Below, piece after piece: positions 11,001-19,488 of a stretch of 58,367 nt of DNA (the first letter of the stretch is position 1; every line of letters begins with the position of its first letter). A program made the position numbers and the translations under genes. The stretch covers positions 1 through 58,367 of the IMG/VR virus record IMGVR_UViG_3300025085_000023, one strand, 5' to 3'. Under the pieces are notes generated by a model. That model had not been told where the DNA came from and made no database searches. It saw only the letters and a list, made by a program, of their open reading frames with translations. This DNA comes from a virus.

Positions 11001-14000
11001 CAGCATCAGCTGCTGTTTCATGAAGAGTAACACGTTTGTTGGAAACGTAACGTACAAAGTATAAGGTGTTAGTGTTAATTGAAGCAGCAGAACCACTCAG
11101 TTGAGGTAGAGTAGATCCCGCAATGTCAGTAGCAATTCTGACAAATACTTGCTGTGAAGTTGTATTAGAAGCAGGAACGTCAAAGATATGAGCAACGTTT
11201 GTCTCAATCTCAGATGCACCAACAACATTGGACTTGTACTTATGAAGATCATAGTTGCCATCTAGTACATACTGCTCAATGTAGATCTCAACATCAGGAT
11301 CAACTGAGTCAGTCTCAGGAGAGTACATGTAGATACCTGCTGCTGCATTCTCAGGAGATGTAGCAAGCATCATCTTGTTAGTCTCAGTTCCATCGAATAC
11401 ACCAGGATATTCTGCTGTGGATACTGCAGTGATTTCAATCTCGATGTCAGGAGCACCAGTTCCACCTAGTTGACCATCACTAATAACAACAACGTCTCCA
11501 TTTTGATATCTAGAACCACCATTAGCGATTCCATCAAGATTTACGCCATCGCCAAGTTGTAGAGAACCATCAGCATTAACCTGAATGTTAAAGCGTAGTC
11601 CAGTACCAGATGCTAATGCAGTACCATCTCCAGCAACTTTAGGTTGTGCAACTAATGAACGATAGAGACCTGTTGCTGTTGCTCTTGTAGTATTAGGAGC
11701 AGTGAATGATGTACCAGCGGCTTCAGTAACAGAAACTGCGGTAGCAGATAGAGAGAAATTCTCTGGATAAAGATTTCTACCAGGAGCAATAACATAATAC
11801 TTTGTATTCGTCTTAAATCCATCAGGTAGTCTAACAACACGCTTATCAGGATTTTGACCTGCTTTTGCACGAGGAATCAATCTAACAGCAGTACCAGTTT
11901 CAAGGTCATGTGGGTTAGGATTGCCTGCAAAGGTGCCTGTAGCAAGCGTGAATAGCGTTGCGCGAGCAGATAGACCAGATAGGTTAGTATTAGGTTCAAC
12001 ACGTGTTACAGAAGCAAATGTAGGCATTGTAATGCTACCTACCAATGTACCTTGAATAGCAGAGGTAATTAGTGCAGTCAAAGTAGTAATGTTGTTTGCA
12101 ATACCAGCACATGGAGGTGTTACAAGGTTGCCATTTGCATCATAGTCAGGAATAATGGTGTTATCAATTACTTGAGTAAGACCATGTGTACCTTGAACTG
12201 TGATTGTTTCTTGACGCATCGCATTGATGGCAAGATCTCTCGCCAGATTAAATGCTGCAATAGATTCAGTTTGCTCACCAATAACTGATGCGCTAGTGAT
12301 ATAGAGTTCAGCAGCTGCATATACTTTGTTATTACCACCAAATCTAATGTTGTATGCAATCTCGTTAAGTACAGTTTCAACGTCATCAATACAAGCATCT
12401 TCGATTGTTTCGCCAGTAGATGCTAGTAGACCTTGACCTAATTTTGTTCCAGCATATGCGGGATCATTAGCAATTCTGAAAACTGCTTCTGAAGCAATGA
12501 AACGTGCATTATCAGTGATTGCATTAGAAGCATCAACTTCAGTACCACCCAGTACACTATAACCAGAGTTAAGTACCAAGAAGATCTGCTCAAAGTAACC
12601 ATCAATTGTGGTTGCAATGTTAGAGCACTCAGGCAGTGGATCACCAGAAATTGGATCAACTCTGCTATCTTGAGTGATTGTTGGATCAGTCGTAGGAGTG
12701 ATCGCAGACCATGAACCTTGAGGAAGAGTGAAGTATAGGAAAGAACTTGTAGTTCCAGGACTTGTAGATTGTACAGGTCTTGTAGATCCAAAACTCAATC
12801 TAGCACCAGGAACACCCAATTCAATTTGAGTATCACTAATAATTTGCTTAATGAAACTATTACCATCTAGGTTAGTTGTAATTTCAGTTGGTGAAGCATT
12901 AAGTTTACCATTAGTAAAGGAAGAAGGTGTGTACTCATTAACCTTCATTCCAATGATAAGACCAGATGTGTCTCCAACATTGACAATTGCCGAGTTAGGA
13001 GTTAGAGAACAATCTCTAATTAGGTAATCAAAATTACGCATTGCTGCGATCATCATGCTCTTAACATAATCAAGAGCATCCAAAGTTTCGTTCAACTCAT
13101 TAAAGATGTAAGAGAGTTGACCTTGAATGTAGTAACCTTCTGCTGCTTGAATAGAGTTGATGTTACCACCAAGTCTCAAGTCATTGACAACAGCATCAAC
13201 AAAATATCCGATGTCTCTTTCGCACTTACCAATAACAATGTTTGGATTAGAAAGAAGTTCTGGGTACTTAGTAACAATGTACTGATAAGATTCGTTCTGA
13301 ATCAGTTCTTTGTTATCTTCAATTCTGTTAGCAGCATCTTGTGCATAATTGTCAACTGCTGCGCTTGCAGGAGTTAGAGTTTCGATGCCAACTGTCCAAG
13401 ACTTAAATCCACTTGGAGAAATTTTTGATGTAAACTCAAGTGGACCAGCAGGTTCTGAAGGATAACGAGAAAGATCAACTGCTAGTGTCTCACCTGTTTT
13501 AGCACCAATTCTATATCCATTAATGGAAGATGCTGGACGGGATTCTGGATCATTAACGTCATCACCAGCAAGGTATAGTTTAGTATGGTTGTTTCTAGAC
13601 TTAGATGCACTAACATCTAAAGTATACCACTGGTTGATGATTGTCGTACTCTCATTAATTGTACCAGGTGGAATAATATCAGTAATGTATCCACCCTTAT
13701 CTTGGTTGAAGGAGAATCCTTTGAAACCAACAGAGTGAAGTGATGTATTACCGAAGTTAGAGTTCGAGTTCGTGATGGACATATCTCCACCACTTTCCAT
13801 TAGGAAGTGATCGAAGAAACCAACAGCAAAGACCGAGACGCACTGAACGAAAGAGTCATCCGAAGCACGGATGTGGAAGTTTCTCCAGTCATCTTTCCAG
13901 TATGCATCACCCTTAGTATGGTAAGGAATGGTAGCAAATGCGTCAGTAAGTGATGCTTGGTTCCAAGTATTGGTAAGTCTGTCGTAACGAATGAACGCAC

Positions 14001-17000
14001 GATCATCTTTTTGAAGGCTAACTCCAGTATATTGAGCTACGACCATTGACTTAAATCCAGTCGCCTTAGATCCATCCGCCCACATGCCGCATTGACCCCA
14101 AGTAGAGCGGATCGAGCAGTTAAACACATAAGGAGATGCGGACTCAACAGAGTCAATTTCCGCAAGAACTACCGCGTTTGTAGAGACTCCACCGACTTCA
14201 CCAGAGAAATAAGTTTGACCAGATACAAGTCCAAGTGATGCTGCGGTATTATTGTATACTTCATACTCAAATACCTTAGGATTAACCTGATCAATCTTGG
14301 TAACCTTCCAGGTTCCGTTGATTTCATCAGATAGTCCAGAGTTAATGATAGCAACGTACTGACCTTCAAAGTAACCATGATCAATCTTGGTGACAATGGT
14401 AATGTTTGAATAACCGAATTGCGAAACGAATGAAACTGAACCAGCACCACTAATTGCTTGAGTCAGGGTAACTGTGTTACCAGAGATAGATTCAATTCTA
14501 GTGTTAGGATTGATAACTACGCTTACATCACTAGATGTAACTGTTGCACCAACGTTGAGTTTGCTGGTATCAGATACATTAACTAGTTGATCCGTGCTGT
14601 TAGCAGTTCCGATGAATGTAGTGGAATCCTCAACTTTAATACTCTCGATAGTTCTGCTATCAGATAGAGGACCAACGATTCTGTTTTCTTGAACCAGTGC
14701 TTCTAGTCCACCATCATCGATAGTTGGTTGGAATTGCTGGAATGACTTACCTACTTTTTCGTAGTAGTTATCAAGATCTTTAGAATCTGCATACTCCATG
14801 ATGCAAATTTTATGGTGAGAATACTCAGGAATTGCTAGTTGAGTAGAACCACGCTTGTTATAAACTTTACCGACACCTGCAGTTGCATCATACAGAGGAG
14901 ATTGTGCAGAAAGATCACCATCTTTGATAGTGAACTGCCAGATATAACAACCACCAGTTAGGTTGAAGATACAAGTTCTGTCTTGTGTAGTATCAGCAGG
15001 ATCAGGAACATACAGAGGACGAACAACTGTACGACGTAGGTCATAACCGATTAGAGAACAACCTCTAGGAACGATACAACCACCTTTTTCTGCGTTAAAC
15101 TTATAGAGAACGTTGTCAGGATTGCTTAGATCAACAATTGAATTATCCTGCCACTCTTCCAGTGCTCTATTGTAATTGAAGGAAGGAAGAACACCAGTAA
15201 CTTTAACAGATGCCAGATCGTCAAGATTTCCGACTGAAATAACGTCAGTTAGAATCGTGATCAATGTATCAATAGTTGCCTGAACATCTTGACATGTTGC
15301 TAGATTGCCAGATCCAGTAAAAGGAATTACAGGAGTATTAGCACCAGCAATAGCAGGTCCAGGAGAGATTGTCAGATCTTTAGCAAACAATCTGTTGGTA
15401 ACTGCTCTCTTTGCCCAATAACCAATAGCACCAAATGCAGTGACAGATTCTGCTTCTTCGCCTAGAAGACCATTAGAAATTGGATTACCGAAGCGGTCAA
15501 AATATGCTTTAGTGTTAGTAATGGTGTTAGCATTACCATCAGTTCCTAGGTCATCAATCAAACCATCAACAATAATACCAGCATCACGCTTGCACTTAGC
15601 ATGACCAGTAGAGACTTGGGTAGAAATTGTTTCTGCGGGAAGTTGTGAAAGATTCTCGTCAGTAACAGCAGTGATAACAATAGCACCCAATGTGTCAATA
15701 GCAGACTGAACGTCAGCACATGCAGCAGGGTTACCAGATTGTAGGTTTTCCTGTGGGTTGTTGGTGTTACCAAAGATAGCATCACCAGGAGTGATACCAT
15801 TAGGACCAGAATCTTTGAAGTAAAGCTGATTAGTAATCGCTTTCTTCATCTCACCGATTGCAAAGTTAAATGCAGTCAGTGACTCAGCAGTTTCACCTTG
15901 GAGACCATTAGAAACCCAGTTAGTTCCAGACTCATCAAAGTAATTTTGTGCAAGTTTTCTCGTATATACGTTTCCACCTGCTTCATGAACATCAAGGGCA
16001 ATAGCGTCAACAAATTGACCAATGTCACGCTTACACTTGATCTCGCCATCAGGGAGAATTGTGGAACTCGTTTCTGCAGGTAGAAGAGAACTGAGTAGGA
16101 AAGTACCATTGTTTGCTGCTAGATTTGCATCATCGAAGATTGTATCAACGATAGCATATAGCGTATCCACCATGTTCTGAATATCAGTACAGGCATTAAC
16201 AGAAGTGTTAGCAACTACTCCGTTACCATCACCATAAACTGCTTCACCAGGAGTTACTGTCAGATCCTTATACTCATTACCAGGAGATGATGTAGAAGTG
16301 AAGTTATTAGTCATTGCTGACTTCATCAACTCAATTGCTTTAGCAAATGCAGTCAATGCAGAAACTTCTTCTCCACGAAGACCACTGGTTGCATCATGAA
16401 CAAGACCATTTGTTAATGCACTAACGAATGCATGTGTAGATTGTGGTTCGTGCTTAATTGCTTGAGCAGTTGCACTAACAAATGTATGAGCTGATGTATC
16501 AGAAGAAGTACCAACGTTAATTGTAAACGTACCATCTTGACGTTCAAAAGCACCAGTTCCACCAACAAAAGTGTGAGCACCAGTATACTCGGAAGGTCCT
16601 ACATCAATTGTAATTGTATTTGTATCAACAACCGTGATATCCAACCAACGACCTGATGGATAATCAATACCAGGACGAGGATAAGATTTAGTCTCTTGGT
16701 TGCCATCTAGGACACATGTATACTCCAAAGAGTTGTCTTCAATCTTGATGTAATCTCCAGTAGAGAATCCATGATTTGCAACTGTTAGGGTAACAATGTT
16801 AGTTGTTGCATCGTATGGAGCATCAGTTGCTGTATGTGATGTAGAACCAACACTAGCAATAGCAATAGACTTACCAGCGAAAGGATCACTACCAGGACGT
16901 GGATATGTCTTAGGTTGTGTAGGATCAGTTAGGCAAGTGAATGTAAAGGAGTTGTCTTCTAGAACAACACCACGACCAACACCTAGACCATGCTGTCCAA

Positions 17001-18120
17001 CGGTGACTTCCATGACACCAGTTGCAGGATCATATGTAGCAGCAGATGGTTGGAAATACTTATTAGGACCAGAAACACCACCATTGAATGTGATAGTATT
17101 ATTAGTAGTCTGAGTTACAGAGAATCCTTTAATTGCGCCAGGATCAATACCAGAACGAGGATAAGATTTAACTGCTTGATCACCATCCATGTCGCAAGTG
17201 AACGACAAAGCACCTGCTTCTAGGAATACTCTATCATTAACAGCAATGTTATGATCATTAGCAAAGGTAATTGTAGTGCTACCATTTGCGGGATTGTATG
17301 CTGCGTCAGTTGGAGTATAAGAAACTCTGCTTCCTACCCAATCAGTACCAGCATCATTAAAGTAATTAGTAATATACTTTCTAGTATACTTGTTACCACC
17401 ACCTTGCTTAACATCAAGTGAGATAGCATCAATCAAGAACTTGATGTCGCGAACACAACTACCAGAGTTATAACCAGGAGGTACAGGATCAGGACGAATA
17501 ATAGCATCCATATGATCGAATGCATCTTGTGCAATCAGATCTTTATTTCTTTGGATGAGATTATATCCATCATTAAATCTAGACCACTCACCAGTAGCAG
17601 CATCATTAGGGTATACAAAATCAGGGTGTTGAACAGAAATTTCAGCAGCAGATCTATCAATGATCTCTTCTCTGTTCTTCTGAATCAGACGATATGCGTC
17701 CTTATAACGAGACCATGCACCTGTTTGTGGATCACCAGGATAGAAAAAATCTGGATGTTGTACTGATACTTCTGCTACTCCACGATCAATAACTTCCTGA
17801 CGATTTGCCTTCAGGAGGTTAGATGCATCAAAATATCTTGCTTCTACTGCAGTTTCTGTTACAAGACCTGGGCGGTTATCAATATAGTGATTACCTGGCA
17901 TCAACATGATGCTGAACTGGTCAAACCTGTCGTTATTTGCTCCAGGTAGATATGAATATCTAGATACTTCGATAAATGCCCTTTGAATCGTCTTAAATGG
18001 ACGTAAAGGTGAATTTCCTCGGTTGTTCAGTTCATCAGTAGCATTAAAGTCATCTGGAGATACATAGAGGTATTTTCCAGTCTTACTTGAATACAAGTTA
18101 TCAAGTCTTGTTAGCGGCAT
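5050..18120 (-). CDS. Giant 4,356-residue tail/virion structural protein
   Basis: This single 13-kb frame is over a fifth of the window. The N-terminus (SPLRPFKTIQRAF near residue 37, GNHYIDN near 76) resembles the start of right-handed beta-helix phage proteins. Residues ~93-180 hold near-identical repeats around SVQHPDFxYP. Residues ~260-520 hold three beta repeats ending in SYPRPGxDP-type motifs. A helical repeat with CxxD...VDAI...GGN recurs at about 221, 695, 842, 1632 and 1908. The C-terminal ~1,000 residues are Thr/Asn/Gly-rich, with DLTVxG and GNVGI-type strands typical of fibre shafts, and end in a compact GWYLMDV. It is expressed from a late promoter. A long fibre or tail-surface protein is likely; no enzymatic motif was seen. 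Confidence 0.85.
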   Translation of the reverse strand: MPLTRLDNLYSSKTGKYLYVSPDDFNATDELNNRGNSPLRPFKTIQRAFIEVSRYSYLPGANNDRFDQFSIMLMPGNHYIDNRPGLVTETAVEARYFDASNLLKANRQEVIDRGVAEVSVQHPDFFYPGDPQTGAWSRYKDAYRLIQKNREEIIDRSAAEISVQHPDFVYPNDAATGEWSRFNDGYNLIQRNKDLIAQDAFDHMDAIIRPDPVPPGYNSGSCVRDIKFLIDAISLDVKQGGGNKYTRKYITNYFNDAGTDWVGSRVSYTPTDAAYNPANGSTTITFANDHNIAVNDRVFLEAGALSFTCDMDGDQAVKSYPRSGIDPGAIKGFSVTQTTNNTITFNGGVSGPNKYFQPSAATYDPATGVMEVTVGQHGLGVGRGVVLEDNSFTFTCLTDPTQPKTYPRPGSDPFAGKSIAIASVGSTSHTATDAPYDATTNIVTLTVANHGFSTGDYIKIEDNSLEYTCVLDGNQETKSYPRPGIDYPSGRWLDITVVDTNTITIDVGPSEYTGAHTFVGGTGAFERQDGTFTINVGTSSDTSAHTFVSATAQAIKHEPQSTHAFVSALTNGLVHDATSGLRGEEVSALTAFAKAIELMKSAMTNNFTSTSSPGNEYKDLTVTPGEAVYGDGNGVVANTSVNACTDIQNMVDTLYAIVDTIFDDANLAANNGTFLLSSLLPAETSSTILPDGEIKCKRDIGQFVDAIALDVHEAGGNVYTRKLAQNYFDESGTNWVSNGLQGETAESLTAFNFAIGEMKKAITNQLYFKDSGPNGITPGDAIFGNTNNPQENLQSGNPAACADVQSAIDTLGAIVITAVTDENLSQLPAETISTQVSTGHAKCKRDAGIIVDGLIDDLGTDGNANTITNTKAYFDRFGNPISNGLLGEEAESVTAFGAIGYWAKRAVTNRLFAKDLTISPGPAIAGANTPVIPFTGSGNLATCQDVQATIDTLITILTDVISVGNLDDLASVKVTGVLPSFNYNRALEEWQDNSIVDLSNPDNVLYKFNAEKGGCIVPRGCSLIGYDLRRTVVRPLYVPDPADTTQDRTCIFNLTGGCYIWQFTIKDGDLSAQSPLYDATAGVGKVYNKRGSTQLAIPEYSHHKICIMEYADSKDLDNYYEKVGKSFQQFQPTIDDGGLEALVQENRIVGPLSDSRTIESIKVEDSTTFIGTANSTDQLVNVSDTSKLNVGATVTSSDVSVVINPNTRIESISGNTVTLTQAISGAGSVSFVSQFGYSNITIVTKIDHGYFEGQYVAIINSGLSDEINGTWKVTKIDQVNPKVFEYEVYNNTAASLGLVSGQTYFSGEVGGVSTNAVVLAEIDSVESASPYVFNCSIRSTWGQCGMWADGSKATGFKSMVVAQYTGVSLQKDDRAFIRYDRLTNTWNQASLTDAFATIPYHTKGDAYWKDDWRNFHIRASDDSFVQCVSVFAVGFFDHFLMESGGDMSITNSNSNFGNTSLHSVGFKGFSFNQDKGGYITDIIPPGTINESTTIINQWYTLDVSASKSRNNHTKLYLAGDDVNDPESRPASSINGYRIGAKTGETLAVDLSRYPSEPAGPLEFTSKISPSGFKSWTVGIETLTPASAAVDNYAQDAANRIEDNKELIQNESYQYIVTKYPELLSNPNIVIGKCERDIGYFVDAVVNDLRLGGNINSIQAAEGYYIQGQLSYIFNELNETLDALDYVKSMMIAAMRNFDYLIRDCSLTPNSAIVNVGDTSGLIIGMKVNEYTPSSFTNGKLNASPTEITTNLDGNSFIKQIISDTQIELGVPGARLSFGSTRPVQSTSPGTTSSFLYFTLPQGSWSAITPTTDPTITQDSRVDPISGDPLPECSNIATTIDGYFEQIFLVLNSGYSVLGGTEVDASNAITDNARFIASEAVFRIANDPAYAGTKLGQGLLASTGETIEDACIDDVETVLNEIAYNIRFGGNNKVYAAAELYITSASVIGEQTESIAAFNLARDLAINAMRQETITVQGTHGLTQVIDNTIIPDYDANGNLVTPPCAGIANNITTLTALITSAIQGTLVGSITMPTFASVTRVEPNTNLSGLSARATLFTLATGTFAGNPNPHDLETGTAVRLIPRAKAGQNPDKRVVRLPDGFKTNTKYYVIAPGRNLYPENFSLSATAVSVTEAAGTSFTAPNTTRATATGLYRSLVAQPKVAGDGTALASGTGLRFNIQVNADGSLQLGDGVNLDGIANGGSRYQNGDVVVISDGQLGGTGAPDIEIEITAVSTAEYPGVFDGTETNKMMLATSPENAAAGIYMYSPETDSVDPDVEIYIEQYVLDGNYDLHKYKSNVVGASEIETNVAHIFDVPASNTTSQQVFVRIATDIAGSTLPQLSGSAASINTNTLYFVRYVSNKRVTLHETAADAESGDRALTFVSGTGNNFYLYANKRPSPLVFDPEFTTTGNNSGLWYLNVEDESNSGNSGTYNRYSILSRFHGGVELVNDFQTKTDPTLDTRYLRVEDERGKEDRVYRMRYVVPSYLETVRDPLNGFVIKCRTDDKRRLVPQRVLLKPIPGNPNNVASFFNPTNAGEQIGLNKSELIADQVRTIDPSVVDLLPEQQNLYDPYLEPKVIEFDSKISATIQSARKVQPILGSSDEFLEVTLFDHTIVNQSVKNEIFTVVRCNFLQGGFFTANATQSNDANKITWETVGGGTVQGEAYLQSYINDIETSQAVLVLKGVVGELDFIAGNVVLFKQGAVQIQLVETPNSFGDIARLDKAKRDNYLYRVEGANVYTIAPGDIVTDDTGQNAYFVATIEDQGNFDDSFYIFDINTLQERIANQQDGIYYLTCLRGNISPFPQGSGVGENFRNFKFSQPISQLYPINYKNDPLWFQVDGGTGVRDTSIVDVPATISAADNYVHGLVTVNDAKGSETKEMITDAISNSFLNRFTYTNVTTDSNGNIIDNRIQGQEGNATSGSEDRLIPISGDSQFPTERKLYVELRRPSIARSGNHTFEYLGFGPGNYSTGFPLRQEVVLTDKQDFYAQAKREDGGIVFYTGLNSNGDLYIGNKKVNAITGEETFLESASLIDSEDDDENIGTLVTTFDSPVTFNSTIVVAGKSSLNGPVEINVEASEGDALRVLSNISADEDQTLFAGSWRTQSDGDILLSGNKIRSAVFVLNARPKPSAQYGQSYTWRTNYLGSEPSNLTPWQDEDTAFYGTQVVEYGANLLKDPAAGDLLYKGSYVGESGSLGWILANKFTSFAAKIFRITADGTKNLTVEFAATFTNENVKILQDSQIRIINFSNNVLNGDWEVVDGTWSETGVTFQFQISTEIGAGTIYTATDWAGGDIQVSSKQWKEQGVLGAETIRTYTDERGDYRLGVNTVARTAFDAVLSNNVNEFTTPRANLDVVGTAFISGKTLVSYDVNGVVQENRYDNVGQDSGGNTIVNINGLGNLNSDQREGLTGALLTQKGFIPQDNALLVGGDSNNLDQPATLRVATSDDLTPGTTYTAGGRVGINTALGVTPERELDRNLVVVGDGRITGNFLISDDISVDGGDINTTSQAFNLINNNATILNFAGDAQLIDMFSNTSNDQTITIGANADFQTVRIGTNVPRSIFSVHALSENAFVDIATVADDADKDSQVFIGGAWGNADSKVVLGSAQTITGGTLEVGSKVAAGTGEARIFTQTGKARLFDDDRTQQVEAFTKANKITIASLGGTTTIRNSLKVQASATVDSSIILDGGTTAGIIEIVRERFSTPISLHNLGSLDTPNIDFYKYKSTGRVIDTPGVRLWGGSQDIAGGGRISGFDNLQAPDPSNLRVSGQYAFRFATGGSGSGAAFDISVAFDGTVSVEVVSTGTGYADNQQLTIADSLIGGGGAPDITLDINGVTDSSDVFILPISTPGAGDFDIGDLILLDRGNSASPNNIIVTGGGSITGLRDQAKSEIMRVVGLDNVTNPSDGQGFRISVTRAEEGTGDPTTQTSLGRSGWIDHPDGTVIAKLDKQPAASFITGKDIGSPGQPTVPDGIIDEPRSGIDSSTANVRIGVAEFGGVLTTLDLLRLDGAEIVGIADVISTDVQALIVNDGGSPAVENFRVNSTTGDTTIAGNVGIGLGFNQFTINGANGNTNINGTTTIENTLTLNGSTIVNQQFFTITNGGPSFQNDGVTVATPLRTTFEIDTANGNVTMNGGNLNIYAVDGTTERLTLTGAGDLTVYGSLSAEGDGLSKFGGPVQIAGDLTVNGGDFVVNQNGNEVFAVDDDGSLNIAGISNYISPTGGMKWVVANTSIINADANVNYFVDVSGTTLFKLPVNAQMGDMVRIIDISGILSYDKSLVVRAQSLVNVQGSQSNTGTTVTGNTLGENFSLTHNGGELVVQTPNAAFGLVFCGEVDADGNGGANPNKAGWYLMDV

Positions 18121-18153
18121 AACTACCCGAGCTTATTGTCGTTTTCCTTGATT

Positions 18154-18161
18154 TATTTATA
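18154..18161 (-). promoter_or_regulatory. T4-type late promoter for the giant structural gene
   Basis: TATAAATA on the minus strand, 34 nt upstream of the ATG at 18120, matches the T4/cyanophage late promoter consensus exactly. It is the only obvious signal between the tRNA and the giant gene. Confidence 0.75.
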
Positions 18162-18194
18162 CACATCACGTCTACCTATTCAGTAAACTAAGAA

Positions 18195-18266
18195 CTCCCA
18201 AGGCTGGATTTGAACCAGCGACCAGCCGATTAACAGTCGGCGGCTCTGCCACTGAGCTACTTGGGA
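18195..18266 (-). tRNA. tRNA-Asn (GTT)
   Basis: A 72-nt cloverleaf on the minus strand. The acceptor stem TCCCAAG pairs with CTTGGGA, the D-arm starts AGCTCAGTGGCAGAGC, the anticodon loop CTGTTAA gives anticodon GTT, and the T-arm loop is GGTTCAAATCC. The discriminator base is G and the CCA tail is not encoded. Cyanomyoviruses often carry a few tRNAs thought to help translate AT-rich late genes in hosts of different codon use. This is the only tRNA found in the window. Confidence 0.95.
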
Positions 18267-18271
18267 TTGTT

Positions 18272-18360
18272 AGGAGGATTTTAGGAGAAAGATGCACCAT
18301 GCAGGTGGACCACTCGCTCTTTATCAATCCTCCTTACTACCCTCTGCTATTAGAGAGGTT
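18272..18360 (-). ncRNA. Unassigned structured RNA element upstream of tRNA-Asn
   Basis: The 144-nt gap between the tRNA and the oxygenase gene has no ORF but two strong inverted repeats. A perfect 9-bp stem, AGGAGGATT/AATCCTCCT (18326-18334 with 18272-18280), encloses AAAGA/TCTTT and CACC/GGTG helices. Directly before it lies TACTAC..CCTCT pairing with AGAGG..GTAGTA (about 18335-18362). The size resembles a tRNA, but there is no T-loop or anticodon arm. Possible roles are a processing signal for the tRNA precursor, a terminator-like barrier, or a small RNA. Confidence 0.4.
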
Positions 18361-18410
18361 GTAGTATAGGGGCGCTTTCATATAAGAAAGATCTTTTGTA
18401 CTCCCCATAA

Positions 18411-18965
18411 TTACTCACGAAGTTCATCAAACGAATAATTGCAAGAAAAAGTTTTTCTTGTTTTTTTGCTATGATGAACATTTACTCCATGAAGAATTGT
18501 ACTAGGAAAGAAAATAATATCTCCAGGAGATACTTGTGGTGTCCATGTAGTACGGAACCCAAAGATTTCTTTCCATTTAGGTTTTAATGAATTGTTATAT
18601 CGATCATAAAAGAAAAATTGTCCAAAGTCATCTTCCTGTTGAGGGAAGAATACCGATGCAAAATCTACTTCTATATGATCATGTATTTCTTGATAAGAAC
18701 CACGTTCATAACAATTGATCCAAGGATCATGGAAAGTATATGAGAAAGATTTTCCCACAGACTCGCCAAACTTTTGCATGGATGGTTTAATTAACTGATC
18801 AGTTTCTTCCCAAGGACAAGCAATAGTTTGTACTTGGCACCCTTTAGTCCAATCAAAAGCAGTATAGTTTTCACTTTTGTTCAATACGTATGAAGTTAAT
18901 TCATCTGCATTGGGTGCTTGAAATTGAACAAAGAACTGATTAAATGAAAAAAGATCAGTTATCAT
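18411..18965 (-). CDS. 2OG-Fe(II) oxygenase family protein
   Basis: 184 aa from the ATG at 18965, which overlaps the cpeT stop by 11 nt; an upstream in-frame start would run far into cpeT. The C-terminal half shows the double-stranded beta-helix pattern: HDHIEVDFASVFF supplies the iron-binding His (and Asp), SPGDIIFFPSTILHGV supplies the second His, and R in KKTRKTF would bind the 2-oxoglutarate carboxylate. The substrate is unknown. Cyanophages usually carry several such enzymes, suggested to modify proteins or nucleic acids. It is one of three in this window. Confidence 0.85.
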   Translation of the reverse strand: MITDLFSFNQFFVQFQAPNADELTSYVLNKSENYTAFDWTKGCQVQTIACPWEETDQLIKPSMQKFGESVGKSFSYTFHDPWINCYERGSYQEIHDHIEVDFASVFFPQQEDDFGQFFFYDRYNNSLKPKWKEIFGFRTTWTPQVSPGDIIFFPSTILHGVNVHHSKKTRKTFSCNYSFDELRE

Positions 18966-19488
18966 ATTTTTTAAATAAGAAGCATCCGTGCTGAGATCCC
19001 CAGACTTGTTTTTTTGACTCAGGGTCAAACCCCTTGTCCTCTACATTATACCACCCTTCGCCCAAAAATGCAACGTTTTCTAAGTAGGTTTCGTTATCGC
19101 CTTGCATGACGACACAAGAACATCCTGGTTCGATGCGACCTGCATAGTGTCCATTCTTGAACTCAAATATTGTATCACATCCTACCTTGTGTGTCAAGAC
19201 CATATTTAAAAGACTCTCTAGGTTTTTAAACCCAAGATGACGACTTTTATCTTCGATTTCGTAATTTTGTACTACGATATTACCTGTGCTATCGTCTGCT
19301 ACTATATTCAGCAAAAATTGACGATATGGTTTATGTGTCTTATTAAAATATGCTTGCTCACCATAAAACCACCCATCTTTAACCTTACGATGAGTAACTA
19401 CAATATAAGCATACCGAGAGGGGTATGTAAATGCTTGTATTTTATTATTGAACGTTCCTTCAAACCATTTACAAAAATTTTCAATCAT
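18955..19488 (-). CDS. cpeT: CpeT-like phycobiliprotein lyase
   Basis: 177 aa with features of the CpeT/CpcT chromophore lyase family: an N-terminal helix with CKWFEGTFNNKIQA, strands through YAYIVVTHRKV, the GRIEPGCSCVV segment, then KGFDPESKKQVWGSQHG, a conserved family signature. These enzymes have a lipocalin-like barrel and attach bilins to cysteines of phycoerythrin or phycocyanin. Phage copies are known auxiliary metabolic genes of cyanomyoviruses. It sits between a small unknown gene (8-nt overlap) and a 2OG oxygenase (11-nt overlap). Catalytic activity cannot be judged from sequence. Confidence 0.88.
   Translation of the reverse strand: MIENFCKWFEGTFNNKIQAFTYPSRYAYIVVTHRKVKDGWFYGEQAYFNKTHKPYRQFLLNIVADDSTGNIVVQNYEIEDKSRHLGFKNLESLLNMVLTHKVGCDTIFEFKNGHYAGRIEPGCSCVVMQGDNETYLENVAFLGEGWYNVEDKGFDPESKKQVWGSQHGCFLFKKYDN

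Noticed and set aside
18272-18334. A second tRNA next to tRNA-Asn, suggested by a 7-9 bp acceptor-like stem and a ~63-nt length.
   Set aside because: No T-loop GGTTCRANNC, no anticodon arm and no D-arm on either strand; kept as an unassigned structured RNA.
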